NCBI GenBank assembly: GCA_038237805.1 | Contig: JBBRYI010000004.1 | Coordinates: 62,001 to 126,000, forward strand | Direction of reading: 5' to 3' | DNA length: 64,000 nt | From: JBBQFI01 sp038237805 | GTDB taxonomy: Bacteria > Verrucomicrobiota > Verrucomicrobiia > Chthoniobacterales > UBA10450 | Part shown: positions 53,660-63,600 of the stretch, in pieces | Numbering within the stretch: position 1 is the stretch's first letter | Layout of the letters: the number at the start of each line of letters is the position of its first letter | The notes under the pieces: model-generated | What the model saw: the letters and a program-made list of their open reading frames with translations, nothing else | Told to the model about the DNA's origin: nothing | The model's database searches: none | Made by a program: the position numbers and the translations under genes

Positions 53660-54184
53660 TCAATTAACACTCGCGACAGCTTTACGATGATGTTTGCGAT
53701 GATTGGCTGCAATTTTCGCCTGTTTCTTTTTATGATGGGCGATCCTGGAAGTGTGTTTAACGCGATGGTGCGCTTTCGCAGTTTTTGTCGCGCTCTTTGC
53801 ATGATGATGTGCGTGGACGGCAACTTTCGACGCGGGCTTCGCCGGAGGTTGAATCTGCATGACTCTGACCGGTTGGTACGGTTCGTCATTCATTTCCACC
53901 GGCGCGGGCCGATATCCCTTTAGTTCCTTATCTTCGTGCGACGGAGGTGCCTGTAGATCATTAAAATTATCACCTGTGCGGTAACTTGCGAAGACGTCCG
54001 CTGTGACCATTTGCGAATGGATTTGGCCGGTGTTGTCGCGCAATTGAAAATTATACATCGCATCCAGCCCGAGAGATTCCTGGAAGGGGATCGGGCGAAA
54101 CCGCTTTTCCATGACGACGCCTTGGTAAGCACAGCCGGAAAAAAGTGTCAAAAATGCAGAGCAAAGAACGATGTTGCGACGCAT
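53660..54184 (-). CDS. Small lipoprotein with histidine/lysine-rich tail
   Basis: About 174 residues from ATG 54184 (MRRNIVLCSAFLTLFSGC), lipobox LFSGC. A middle part (GLDAMYNFQLRDNTGQIHSQMV, DVFASYRTGDNFNDL) is followed by a C-terminal stretch of about 60 residues dominated by His, Lys and Ala (HAHHHAKSATKTAKAHHRVKH...). The tail resembles histone-like or metal-binding repeats and could bind DNA, metals or cell-wall polymers. No family recognised. Confidence 0.6.
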   Translation of the reverse strand: MRRNIVLCSAFLTLFSGCAYQGVVMEKRFRPIPFQESLGLDAMYNFQLRDNTGQIHSQMVTADVFASYRTGDNFNDLQAPPSHEDKELKGYRPAPVEMNDEPYQPVRVMQIQPPAKPASKVAVHAHHHAKSATKTAKAHHRVKHTSRIAHHKKKQAKIAANHRKHHRKAVASVN

Positions 54185-54368
54185 AGAGGCCAAATTCTGA
54201 AACGGAAGATGCCTTCCTATGCGGTTTTTTACCGAGCTACCAGCATTTTATTTAAGAATCAGCAAATACTTATACGTTCCGGAATTGCAAAATTCTTACC
54301 CTCTGATAGGCGCAGGCGAAGACCGGGGAACGAAGAAGTAGAAACTCAAACCTCAACTAAGGAGACTT

Positions 54369-54518
54369 ATGCTTTGGACAATATTCGTGATTTTGCTCGT
54401 GCTTTGGCTTTTAGGCCTTGTCAGCTCCTACACCCTGGGCGGCTTCATCCACATCCTGCTCGTTCTCGCCGTCGTCGTTCTCATCATCAATTTGATTCAG
54501 GGCAGACGAACGCTTTAA
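54369..54518 (+). CDS. Small lmo0937-family membrane protein
   Basis: 49 residues (MLWTIFVILLVLWLLGLVSS...FIHILLVLAVVVLIINLI...), two hydrophobic helices with a GG(F) turn. The start has a good AAGGAG site 5 nt upstream. It fits the lmo0937 group of small membrane proteins, function unknown. It precedes a DUF3185 gene by 16 bp. Confidence 0.75.
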   Translation: MLWTIFVILLVLWLLGLVSSYTLGGFIHILLVLAVVVLIINLIQGRRTL

Positions 54519-54534
54519 ACGAGAACCGCCTTTC

Positions 54535-54756
54535 ATGAAACCAGCAGGAATTCTCGGGATTATTCTCATCGCCATCGGTATCATCGCGCTCGCGTATGGT
54601 GGATTCAGCTATACCAAACGCGAAAAGGTGATCGACGCCGGACCGTTGCAAGTAAGCGCGGATAAGGAAAAGACTGTTCCGTTGCCGCCGATTTTGGGCG
54701 GCGCCTGCCTGGTCGGGGGCATCATCCTCGTCCTGGCGGGTAACCGAAAGAGTTAA
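54535..54756 (+). CDS. DUF3185 small membrane protein
   Basis: 73 residues with two spans: GILGIILIAIGIIALAYGGFSYTKREKVIDAGPLQVSADKEKTVPLPPILGGACLVGGIILVLAG. YTKREKV.DAGPLQ is the DUF3185 signature. Likely in one transcript with the lmo0937-like gene; such pairs are often stress-related in other bacteria, but nothing here proves that. Confidence 0.78.
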   Translation: MKPAGILGIILIAIGIIALAYGGFSYTKREKVIDAGPLQVSADKEKTVPLPPILGGACLVGGIILVLAGNRKS

Positions 54757-54792
54757 GCTTGCGGACCGGTTGCGCGGCGAATTTAGCGCGGT

Positions 54793-56262
54793 CTAACTAT
54801 TAGCCTTCAACACCGCGAAGGTCTTGCTTCCTTTGCGGTCGAGATAAAGCAGAATTCCGCGGCGTGGATCGGATTTGTTCAACGCTTCGCGAAATGAAGC
54901 GACGTTTGCGATCGGTTTCCCATCCACTTCCGTGATCACGTCTTCGCGCTGGATATCCTGGGCGGCCGCAATGCTGTTGTCCGCCACGTCAGTAACGATG
55001 ATGCCCTGCTGAACGTTCAGTTTCAGCCGAGTGGCAACTTCCTTTGTCAACTCCTGAACTTGCAGACCGAATTTGTTCACGTCTTCCTGTTTCGGCGGCA
55101 CCGCCGGGTTTGACTCGTTAGGCGCGGCTGCGATTTGATTTGGAAGCTCTGCGGTCGTCACCGGAATCTTAATTGTCTGGCCTTTTCGCCAAACCGTGAG
55201 GTCGACATTTTGCCCGACTTTCTTTTTCAAAATTTCGCGCTGCAACTGCGTGTCGGTGTTAACCGCAGCGCCATCGACCTGCGTGATGACGTCAAACGGA
55301 CGCAGATCGGTTTTGTAGGCCGGCGCATCGGCTTCAATCGTGCGCACGACCACACCGCGATCGAGTCCCTTAAACAAATCGCGAATGGCAGAATCGTCCC
55401 CCAGTGTTTCGATGCGGATGCCAAGCCATGGCCGCACAATCTTGTGTCCGGCTACCAACTGTTCCCCGATTTCGTTCACGAGGTTGCTCGGAATGGCGAA
55501 GCCCAAGCCGCGATTCAGACCGTTGATCAGCGTGTTCATGCCGATGACGTTTCCGTCGATGTCGCAAAGTGGGCCGCCACTGTTCCCGGGATTAATTGAC
55601 GCGTCAGTCTGCAAATAATCGGAAATGGAATAGCCCGCGTTATCGAGGAGTTTGTTCCGGCCTTTGCCGCTGATTACACCGAAAGTAAATGTGTAATCGA
55701 GTTTGAATGGCGCGCCGATGGCAAAGGCAAACTGGCCGACGCGAACTTGATCGCTATCACCAAAATGCGCTACGGGTAGATTGGCCGCATCAATCTTGAT
55801 CACAGCGACATCCGTCTTCTCGTCGCGCCCAACGATTTTCGCCTGGAACTCGCGACCATCCTTTAACTTCACGTCAATTCGTTCCGCACCATCGAGAACG
55901 TGATCGTTTGTAAAAATAAATCCGTCCGGCCTGACGATGAATCCAGACCCTTCGCTTTGCGCGGGCGGAAACCCGCGCGGCGCACTGCGCGGATTATTTT
56001 CATCCGGTTGATTTTGGAAAAAGAGGTCGTCGAGGGACGAAGCTTCGCCGCTATCGTTCTTTTTCGTGACTTCGATAATGACCACGCTCGGTGCCACAAT
56101 TTCAAACGCCTTCGCGAAAGCGTTATTGAGCTGATGAACGACATCTTTGCCGGCTTCGGCGGCCGCGGCGGGCACGGTGGGAACCGGCGCTGGTGTGGTT
56201 GGCGGCGCAGCGTCCAAAGAACTGGTCGCGACAAGAATCAGGAGCGGCAAAATTCGAGACAT
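54793..56262 (-). CDS. HtrA/DegP-family periplasmic serine protease
   Basis: 489 residues from ATG 56262 (MSRILPLLILVATSSLDA, signal peptide). The trypsin-like catalytic triad is His in FTNDHVLDG, Asp in KTDVAVIKI and Ser in GNSGGPL. Two PDZ domains follow (about residues 280-370 and 400-480; second with DVADNSIAAAQDIQREDVITEVDGKPI). Quality control of envelope proteins is the usual role. The longer frame to 56376 overlaps the divergent kamA region. Confidence 0.93.
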   Translation of the reverse strand: MSRILPLLILVATSSLDAAPPTTPAPVPTVPAAAAEAGKDVVHQLNNAFAKAFEIVAPSVVIIEVTKKNDSGEASSLDDLFFQNQPDENNPRSAPRGFPPAQSEGSGFIVRPDGFIFTNDHVLDGAERIDVKLKDGREFQAKIVGRDEKTDVAVIKIDAANLPVAHFGDSDQVRVGQFAFAIGAPFKLDYTFTFGVISGKGRNKLLDNAGYSISDYLQTDASINPGNSGGPLCDIDGNVIGMNTLINGLNRGLGFAIPSNLVNEIGEQLVAGHKIVRPWLGIRIETLGDDSAIRDLFKGLDRGVVVRTIEADAPAYKTDLRPFDVITQVDGAAVNTDTQLQREILKKKVGQNVDLTVWRKGQTIKIPVTTAELPNQIAAAPNESNPAVPPKQEDVNKFGLQVQELTKEVATRLKLNVQQGIIVTDVADNSIAAAQDIQREDVITEVDGKPIANVASFREALNKSDPRRGILLYLDRKGSKTFAVLKANS

Positions 56263-56430
56263 TGGTTCGGTTTTGGACAGGCCGCATGCGCGGCTGTTCA
56301 ATTGTAGAGAGGGCACCCGTTCCGGGCAAATTGGCTGCAGAGATGGTGCGGAACGAGGTGCGTTGCGCACATGCAAGTGCCTCCGTTGACACGATTGTTA
56401 ACGGTCTTAACGTTTTCGTCCTCAACTAAA

Positions 56431-57639
56431 ATGGTTACTCTTGCCGCAGGCAAAAAGGGTGGAAAAGAGTTCGTCTCGCATCTGCCGGGCTCTTGGCCCG
56501 ATGTCCCGCCCGAACTCTGGAACGACTGGAAATGGCAGCTGAAGAATCGGGTGACTTCGCTCGCTCAGATCGAGCAGCATCTCGAACTTTCGGAGGAAGA
56601 ACGCAACGGCGTGTTGCTTTCCGGAACGAAACTCGCGCTCGCGGTCACGCCCCATTTTTTTAATCTGATTGAGCGCGACAGTCCAGATTGTCCGATTCGG
56701 CGTCAAGTCATTCCGCGAGTCGAGGAAAGTTGGACTTCTCCTCACGATATGGCCGACCCGTGCGGCGAAGATTCGCACATGCCGGTCCCGGGATTGGTGC
56801 ACCGCTATCCCGATCGCGTGCTCTTTCTCGTGACCGATCGCTGCGCCAGTTACTGTCGTTACTGTACGCGCAGCCGCGTCGTCAGCGGCGTGGGCGAACA
56901 GGAATTGCACACGAACTTCGAAGAAATATTCCGCTATCTCGAAGAGCACACCGAAGTGCGCGACGTCCTTCTTTCCGGCGGCGACGCGTTACTTTTCAGC
57001 GACGATAAGCTCGAGAAAATTCTGAGCCGGCTGCGCGCGATCCCGCATATTGAATTTCTCCGCATCGGTACGCGCGTTCCCATTTTTCTGCCGCAACGCA
57101 TCACGCCCGCGCTCTGCGCGATGTTGCAAAAGTATCATCCGCTCTGGATGAGCGTGCATGTCAATCATCCGCGCGAATTAACGATCGAAGTGAAAGAAGC
57201 GCTTGAGCGTTTAGCGAATCACGGAATCCCGCTTGGCAATCAAAGCGTTCTGCTCAAAGGCGTGAACGACGATCTCGAAACGATGATGACGCTCGTGCAC
57301 AAACTGCTCATGTGCCGCGTGCGTCCGTACTACATATACCAATGCGATTTGATTAACGGCTCGGCACACTTGCGAACATCGGTCGCAAAAGGAATTGAGA
57401 TTATCGAGGGTTTGCGCGGACACACCACCGGTTATGCGGTCCCGCAGTTCGTCATCGATGCCCCCGGTGGGGGCGGCAAAGTGCCAATCAATCCCGGTTA
57501 CATCTTGTATCACGACAACGAAAAAATCGTGATTCGGAATTACGAAGGAAAGATCTTTGAATATCCCGAAAGCGGCGGCGATGAGTCGGTGCAATTCGCG
57601 CCCGCGCGCGAATATCACGACGAATATTTGTACTCCTAG
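56431..57639 (+). CDS. kamA: Lysine 2,3-aminomutase family radical SAM enzyme
   Basis: 402 residues from ATG 56431. The radical SAM cluster motif CASYCRYCTR (about residues 140-149), GGDALLFSDD, and the PLP/substrate segment SVLLKGVNDDLETM, ending with FVIDAPGGGGKVP, match KamA. The enzyme moves the amino group of L-lysine to beta-lysine; related proteins act on glutamate or on EF-P precursors. No epmA/efp pair adjoins. Divergent from the HtrA gene, with 168 bp between. Confidence 0.9.
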   Translation: MVTLAAGKKGGKEFVSHLPGSWPDVPPELWNDWKWQLKNRVTSLAQIEQHLELSEEERNGVLLSGTKLALAVTPHFFNLIERDSPDCPIRRQVIPRVEESWTSPHDMADPCGEDSHMPVPGLVHRYPDRVLFLVTDRCASYCRYCTRSRVVSGVGEQELHTNFEEIFRYLEEHTEVRDVLLSGGDALLFSDDKLEKILSRLRAIPHIEFLRIGTRVPIFLPQRITPALCAMLQKYHPLWMSVHVNHPRELTIEVKEALERLANHGIPLGNQSVLLKGVNDDLETMMTLVHKLLMCRVRPYYIYQCDLINGSAHLRTSVAKGIEIIEGLRGHTTGYAVPQFVIDAPGGGGKVPINPGYILYHDNEKIVIRNYEGKIFEYPESGGDESVQFAPAREYHDEYLYS

Positions 57640-57657
57640 AGGTGCTCCGACGGCTAG

Positions 57658-57708
57658 AGGCGGTTCACCTGAACCGCCCGCGGGCGATTGGGTCAATCGC
57701 CCCTACCT
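57658..57708. repeat. Family B palindromic element, copy B3
   Basis: AGGCGGTTCACCTGAACCGCCCG and GGGCGATTGGGTCAATCGCCCC hairpins with CTACCT end, as in B1 and B2. Its end encodes the last codons and stop of the amidohydrolase on the minus strand. Confidence 0.85.
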
Positions 57709-59556
57709 CTGGTAAGTGATCTCGCCGCCAATCACAGTCATCACGCATTGTGTCCGCAAAATTTCCGGTGCGGGGATTTTCATAATGTCGTGTGAAAGAA
57801 TGGTGAAATCCGCGAGCTTGCCAATCTCGATTGAACCTTTCTCCTTTTCTTCAAACGCAGCGTAAGCGGGCCAGAGCGTAAACATTTTGAGAGCTTGCTC
57901 GCGCGACACGGCTTGTTCGGGATGCCAGCCTTCGCCGGAAAATCCTTTCACACTTTGGCGGGCAACTGCAGCGTAGAATTCGATCATCGGTTCGCCGCGT
58001 TCGACCGGTGCATCCGACCCGCCGCAAATAATCGCGCCACTTTTCAGCAGACTTTGCCAGGCATAGGCGCCGGCGAGCCGATCCATGGCAAGGCGGCTCG
58101 GTGCGAAGAATAAATCGCTAATTGCGTGCGACGGTTGCATGGAAGCAATCACGCCAAGTTTGGAAAATCGCGGAATGTCGGCTGCAGCGAGAATCTGCGC
58201 ATGCTCGACGCGCCAGCGCGGTTCGCGAATTTTTCGCTCGTTAGGCGGAACAGTTTGGAAAGCCTTCTCGTAAAGATCGAGAATGAGTCGATTCGCGCGA
58301 TCACCAATGGAATGCGTTTCCACTTGAATGCCTAGGCGCAATGCCTCGGCAAACATCCGCGACAATTCCTCGGGTTTCTGCGTGAGATAACCGGAAGTAT
58401 CCGGCTTGTCAGAATATGGGGCCAGCAATGCCGCGCCGCGCGAACCGAGCGCGCCGTCGAAAATCACTTTGATCGTCCGCTGGGTGAACCGGTGATCGAA
58501 TGCGTTGAGTGTCGGCCCATTTTTCAGCAACGCTTTTGCCGCTTCGCCCGGTCCGTAAGCCGCATTGTAAATACGTAGTTTGATTTTGTGGGCTTCAAAC
58601 GCACCGTGAATGATTGCCTGATCCGCGAGTTCGCTGCCGGCGTTTTGAATTTCGCACCAGCCGAGCGCGATTTCGCGTCTTACGCCGAGAAGCAGTGCTT
58701 GCTCACGTTCGGCTTCAGTCGGTTTGGGAATCTTCGACTCGACGAGATCTTGCGCATTGTCGAGGAGCATTCCAGTCGGTTCGCCGCTTTTGTCCTTCAG
58801 AATTTCCCCACCGAACGGATCTGCAGTTTCTCGCGTGACTCCGGCGATTTTTAGCGCCTGAGAATTTGCGATTGCGGCGTGACCGTCGGCTCGCGTAAGG
58901 AACATCGGATTGTCCGGCGCGATCTTATCGAGGTCCTGACGCGCCGGAAATGTTGGCGATTTCCAGAAAGTTTCGATCCAACCGCGTCCGATAATCCATT
59001 TTCCGCGCCCGGCCTTGTCAATGCGTTCGCGCACTTTCGCGAGGAAATCCTCGCGCGTATTCGTGCCTTCGAGATTAAGATTCATCTCGCGCTCGCCGAT
59101 GCCAAAAATGTGGCAATGCGAATCGGTCAGGCCGGGAACGACGGTCGCGCCGTGTAGATCAATGATGCGCGTCTTCTCGCTCGCTAATTTCCTGGCGTCG
59201 TCATTCGCACCTACGAAAGCGATCCGATCCTTTTGGATGGCGACGGCTTCCGCATGCGGCTGTCGTTGGTCGACTGTGTAAATATTTCCGTTCAGGAAAA
59301 TAAGATCGACCCGCTCCGCGCCGGTCGGCAGCTGATTGTCGTCAATCAGCTGGGTCGCCCAGCTCCTTCTTGCCGCATCGTCGTGGGCTAACGCCAATCT
59401 TTTTTGAAGGAGCTGTCCGCCTCCGGCGGGTTCGGCGACATCCTCGGCGCCGTGAAGACCCGAACTAAAAGAGAGTAAAACCAGAATCGCCCAGTAACTG
59501 ACTCGAAGAAATCGCGCTTTCACATTGACGCTCTGCCCAAGTTTTGACGTTATCAA
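57703..59556 (-). CDS. Amidohydrolase, YtcJ-like (Amidohydro_3), exported
   Basis: 617 residues with a signal-like hydrophobic segment (ILVLLSFSSGLHGA near residue 30). The metal-binding start LTDSHCHIFG (about 147), IIGRGWIETFW, DGALGSRGAALLAPY, the metal site THSIGDRANR and GGSDAPVERGEPM (about 520) match YtcJ-type metal-dependent amidohydrolases. The reaction is unknown. Its end lies in repeat B3. Confidence 0.9.
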   Translation of the reverse strand: MITSKLGQSVNVKARFLRVSYWAILVLLSFSSGLHGAEDVAEPAGGGQLLQKRLALAHDDAARRSWATQLIDDNQLPTGAERVDLIFLNGNIYTVDQRQPHAEAVAIQKDRIAFVGANDDARKLASEKTRIIDLHGATVVPGLTDSHCHIFGIGEREMNLNLEGTNTREDFLAKVRERIDKAGRGKWIIGRGWIETFWKSPTFPARQDLDKIAPDNPMFLTRADGHAAIANSQALKIAGVTRETADPFGGEILKDKSGEPTGMLLDNAQDLVESKIPKPTEAEREQALLLGVRREIALGWCEIQNAGSELADQAIIHGAFEAHKIKLRIYNAAYGPGEAAKALLKNGPTLNAFDHRFTQRTIKVIFDGALGSRGAALLAPYSDKPDTSGYLTQKPEELSRMFAEALRLGIQVETHSIGDRANRLILDLYEKAFQTVPPNERKIREPRWRVEHAQILAAADIPRFSKLGVIASMQPSHAISDLFFAPSRLAMDRLAGAYAWQSLLKSGAIICGGSDAPVERGEPMIEFYAAVARQSVKGFSGEGWHPEQAVSREQALKMFTLWPAYAAFEEKEKGSIEIGKLADFTILSHDIMKIPAPEILRTQCVMTVIGGEITYQR

Positions 59557-59774
59557 TTTTGCCAGTTCTGGGACGGGAAAACTGATTTTAACTTTTAAGA
59601 AAAGAATTGGAAATGCGCGACGAATTTTCTTTTGCCATCTCTGCCTCGATTTATAGAGTGCCCCGTCCGCTGCACGTGTGCGAGCAGACTGTAACTGACG
59701 ACGTTTTGAACTCGCCTAACTACGCCGCTCAATTTTTTGACTGTTGGACCGCAGCGGCGGGCTGCTGATTCGTT

Positions 59775-60500
59775 ATGGCGAATTTCTTTCCACGCTGGAC
59801 GAATTGGTTGCCGCTCAAGATTACGATCTGCGCCATCGTCAGTGTTTGTGGATTGACCGCCGCGACTTGGTATTACGTCACGCCGAAATATACGCGCGTC
59901 GGTTATCAGCCGATCCAGCCGGTGCCGTTCCCGCACGACATTCATGTTTCGCAGCTCGGAATGGATTGCCGTTATTGCCATAGTTTCGTCGAGGTCGCGG
60001 CGCATTCGAACATTCCGAACACGCAGACCTGCATGAATTGCCACACGCAGGTGCAGAAAGATAATCCGAAGCTGGAACCGGTGCGCGCCAGTTGGAAATC
60101 GGGCGAGCCGGTAACCTGGGTGCAAATTCATCGCACGCCGGATTACGTTTTCTTTAATCACTCGATCCATGTGAATCGCGGCATCAGTTGCGCGAGCTGT
60201 CACGGGCAGGTCAATCACATGTCGGTGGTGTATCACGCCAAGCCGCACAGCATGGCGTGGTGTCTCGAGTGTCATCGTCATCCCGAAAATTTCCTGCGCC
60301 CGGACGATCAGATCTTTAATCTCGATTGGAAACCGGATGATGTGAAACCGGCGGCGTTCGTCGCAAAGTATGGCCAGCCGAAGGAGGCCGAGGAAGATTT
60401 GTCGAAGAAACAAACGCTCACGCAACAGGAGGTCGGTCGAACATTGAAAGAGCGCTGGGACATTAAGCCGCCGACGAATTGCCAGGGATGCCACCGATGA
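59775..60500 (+). CDS. actA: ActA, pentahaem cytochrome c of alternative complex III
   Basis: 241 residues, one N-terminal membrane helix (LPLKITICAIVSVCGLTAATWYY) and five CxxCH haem sites (CRYCH, CMNCH, CASCH, CLECH, CQGCH). PFPHDIHVSQLGMDCRYCH and NHSIHVNRGISCASCH are the ActA pattern. It moves electrons from the menaquinol-oxidising complex to a cytochrome or oxidase. It lies 145 bp before actB, the usual order. Confidence 0.95.
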   Translation: MANFFPRWTNWLPLKITICAIVSVCGLTAATWYYVTPKYTRVGYQPIQPVPFPHDIHVSQLGMDCRYCHSFVEVAAHSNIPNTQTCMNCHTQVQKDNPKLEPVRASWKSGEPVTWVQIHRTPDYVFFNHSIHVNRGISCASCHGQVNHMSVVYHAKPHSMAWCLECHRHPENFLRPDDQIFNLDWKPDDVKPAAFVAKYGQPKEAEEDLSKKQTLTQQEVGRTLKERWDIKPPTNCQGCHR

Positions 60501-60528
60501 AACAAATCATCCCGAGCGCGGCAACAAA

Positions 60529-60636
60529 TGGAGGTCAGGCTTCTAGCCTGACTCGGCCGACGGGCTCCCAGCCCGTTGCAGAAACACGACAGGCTGGCAG
60601 CCTGCCGGCCAAGACAGGCAAGGTGCCTGTCCTCCA
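60529..60636. repeat. Family E palindromic element between actA and actB
   Basis: Outer arms TGGAGGTCAGGC and GCCTGTCCTCCA (one mismatch) enclose four short hairpins: TCAGGCTTCTAGCCTGA, CGGGCTCCCAGCCCG, CAGGCTGGCAGCCTG and GACAGGCAAGGTGCCTGTC. It ends only 10 bp before the actB start. Confidence 0.8.
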
Positions 60637-60645
60637 GAGGACAAA

Positions 60646-63600
60646 ATGAAACGCATCTTCCAACACCCAGCTGAATCGCTCACAGGCAAACGCTATTGGC
60701 GTAGTGTTGGCGAATTGAGCGACACGCCGGAATTTCGCGGCTGGCTCGAGCGCGAGTTTCCAGCAGGCGCCGCGCAGTTGGAAGGCGATGAAGTTTCGCG
60801 CCGCAGCTTTTTGAAATACATGGGCGCCTCCATGGCCCTGGCCGGTTTTGGCCTAACGAGTTGTCGCCGCCCGGAGGCGCATCTCGTTCCCTTCACCAAA
60901 AGCGCCGAATGGGCCATTCCCGGCAAACCGCTTTTTTATGCGACCGCGATGCCGCGACGAACCGGCGCGATGCCTCTCGTTGTCACCACCCACGATGGCC
61001 GGCCGACCAAAGTGGACGGCAACCCGCTCCATCCCGCGACCGGCGGCGCCTCGGATTTGTATGCGCAGGCGTCGGTTCTCGATCTCTACGATCCCGCGCG
61101 CTCGAAACGTTTTGTCGATAAGGGAAAAACTTCCGATCGCGCGAGCTTTGAAAAATATCTGACGGAGCTGGCCACTAAGATCACGAATGGCGGCGCGAGT
61201 CTCGCATTTGTCGTCGAAGAAACGCATTCGCCCACGCGGGAACGGCTGCGCCGGGAATTGGAGAAAAAATTCCCGAGCATGCACTGGTGCGTTTACGAGC
61301 CGCTCCAGAGCCCGGCGCAAACTTTTTCCACGCAGATGAGTTTCGGCGATAACAGCGTGCTCGTGCCGCGAATGGAACGGGCCGACGTCGTACTCACTCT
61401 CGACAATGATTTCCTGAGCTGCGGTGAAGGCGATCTCGCATCGGTGCGCGCGTTTACTTCGCGTCGCCGTGTCGCGGCGGCGAAAGACACGATGAACCGC
61501 CTCTATGTCGTGGAGAATCGTTTCACGCTTACCGGCGCAATGGCGGATCACCGCCTGCGCTGCGCGGCAAGTCAGATTCCCGCGGTCACCCATGCGCTCG
61601 CTGGAAAAATTGTGGCGGCGACGCAGGACGCGGGATTATCCTCCGTCCTAGCAACGTTGAAAGCCCCGACCGGTACAACGTTTGATGACAAGTGGTTGAC
61701 CGAAGCCGCGAACGATCTCCTCGCGAAACCGGGAGCGAGTCTCGTCCTTGCCGGATCGCATCAGCCGGTCGTGGTGCAGTTGCTCGTTTACGGAATAAAT
61801 TCCGCGCTCAAGAATGTCGGCAAGACATTGATCGTGCGCGAGCGCGCGCGGAACGCGAACGAGAATAGCATCCTGCAACTCGCCGGCGAGATGACGGCAG
61901 GCCGGATCAAACAGCTTTTCATTTTCGGCGGCGACCCGGTTTATAACGCGCCGCGCGGTCTTGCCATGGACCAGGATTCGAAAACGCCGATCGATTGGAG
62001 TGATCTGCAAAAGAAAGTGCCCGACGTGGTGCGTCTCGGTTATTACGAAGACGCGACTTCGGGCGAGAGCACCTGGCATTTGCCGATGGCGCACTATCTC
62101 GAATCGTGGGGCGACGCGCTTACTTTCGAGGGCGCGTATCTCGCGATTCAACCGATGATTCTCCCGCTCTTCGGCGGACTTTCGGAAATCGACGTGATGA
62201 ACATGCTGCTGGGCGGACCGAAAGTGGAAGGTCCCGAACTGGTGCAGGAAACATTTCGCGCGACGGGCGCGCCGGGTGATTTCCAGACGGCGTGGTCGAA
62301 ATTTTTGCATGACGGTTTCGCCAGTCACATTCGATTGCGCGATAAGCCGCCGACTTTCAACGGCAACACCGCGGGCGGCATCGCGCACACGCTTTGGGCG
62401 CCTACTCCGCCACCGACCGAGCAATCACCGGAGATTGTCCTCGTGGGCAGTTACGCGATGGACGATGGCCGTTACATCAACAACGGCTGGCTCCAGGAAA
62501 TGCCGGATCCAGTCACGAAACTGACATGGGATAACGCCGCGCTCATGAGTCCTGCATTTGCGCACAGACTCAAAGTCGAGAACGGCGATTTAATTCGGGT
62601 CACGGTTGAATCCACCGCACTCGACAACAAGACCGCTCCGGCCAAGGACGCGAAGGGGAAAGAGATGCCCCCCGCACACATTAAATACGAGGTGGTCATC
62701 GCCGCATTGATTTCACCAGGGCATGCCGAAAATTCTGTCACCATTCCGTTAGGCTATGGTCGCAAGAAAACCGGGCAGGTCGGAGACGATGCAGGATTTA
62801 ACGGATATCTTTTGCGCACGTCGTCGAGTCCGCATTACATCGTCGCGGACGGTCAGGCGATTCAAAGCGTGACGGTGGCGAAAGCCGGCGGCACTTATCC
62901 GCTCTCGATCACGCAGGATCACTGGAGCATCGAAGGTCGCGGTCTCGTGCGAGAAGCGACGCTCGATCATTATCGAGAAGACAACGAGTTCGCCAAAAAA
63001 ATTGCGGGCGATGACGAATTGCCGTCGCGTCTCCCGACGATTTACAGCCATCCGCCGCTGACTGCGCCGCAGCAATGGGGAATGTCGGTCGATCTGAATG
63101 TTTGCACCGGCTGTAGCGCATGCGTCATCGCGTGCCAGGCCGAGAATAATATCCCGATTGTCGGCAAACTTCAGGTCAGCCACGGCCGCGCCATGCATTG
63201 GATCCGGATCGATCGCTATTACGCCAGTGCGAAACCATTCAACGAAGACCGTCGCGAATATCCCAGCGATCCCGAGATGGTGCACGAACCGATGATGTGC
63301 CAGCACTGCGAAAACGCGCCGTGCGAAACGGTTTGTCCGGTCAACGCCACCGTGCACAGCGAAGACGGATTAAACGTGATGGCCTACAACCGCTGCATCG
63401 GCACGCGGTATTGCTCGAACAACTGTCCGTTCAAGGTGCGCCGCTTTAATTATTTCGATTTTAACCAGCGGCCGATCGGGAAAAAGAAAATCGCGGGCGC
63501 GTTCAACATCTATAAGGAATATTTCGCGCCGCTCACGACGAAAGGCGCGCCGGACATCGTCAAGATGCAAAAAAATCCGAATGTCACAGTGCGCATGCGC

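Noticed and set aside
59557..59774. Intergenic region before actA
   Set aside because: Holds a near-copy of the dispersed word (GCCTAACTA) but no clear promoter, RNA or gene.
59595..60494. A 299-codon minus-strand ORF opposite actA
   Set aside because: It mirrors the haem-protein codons of actA and shows no family features.
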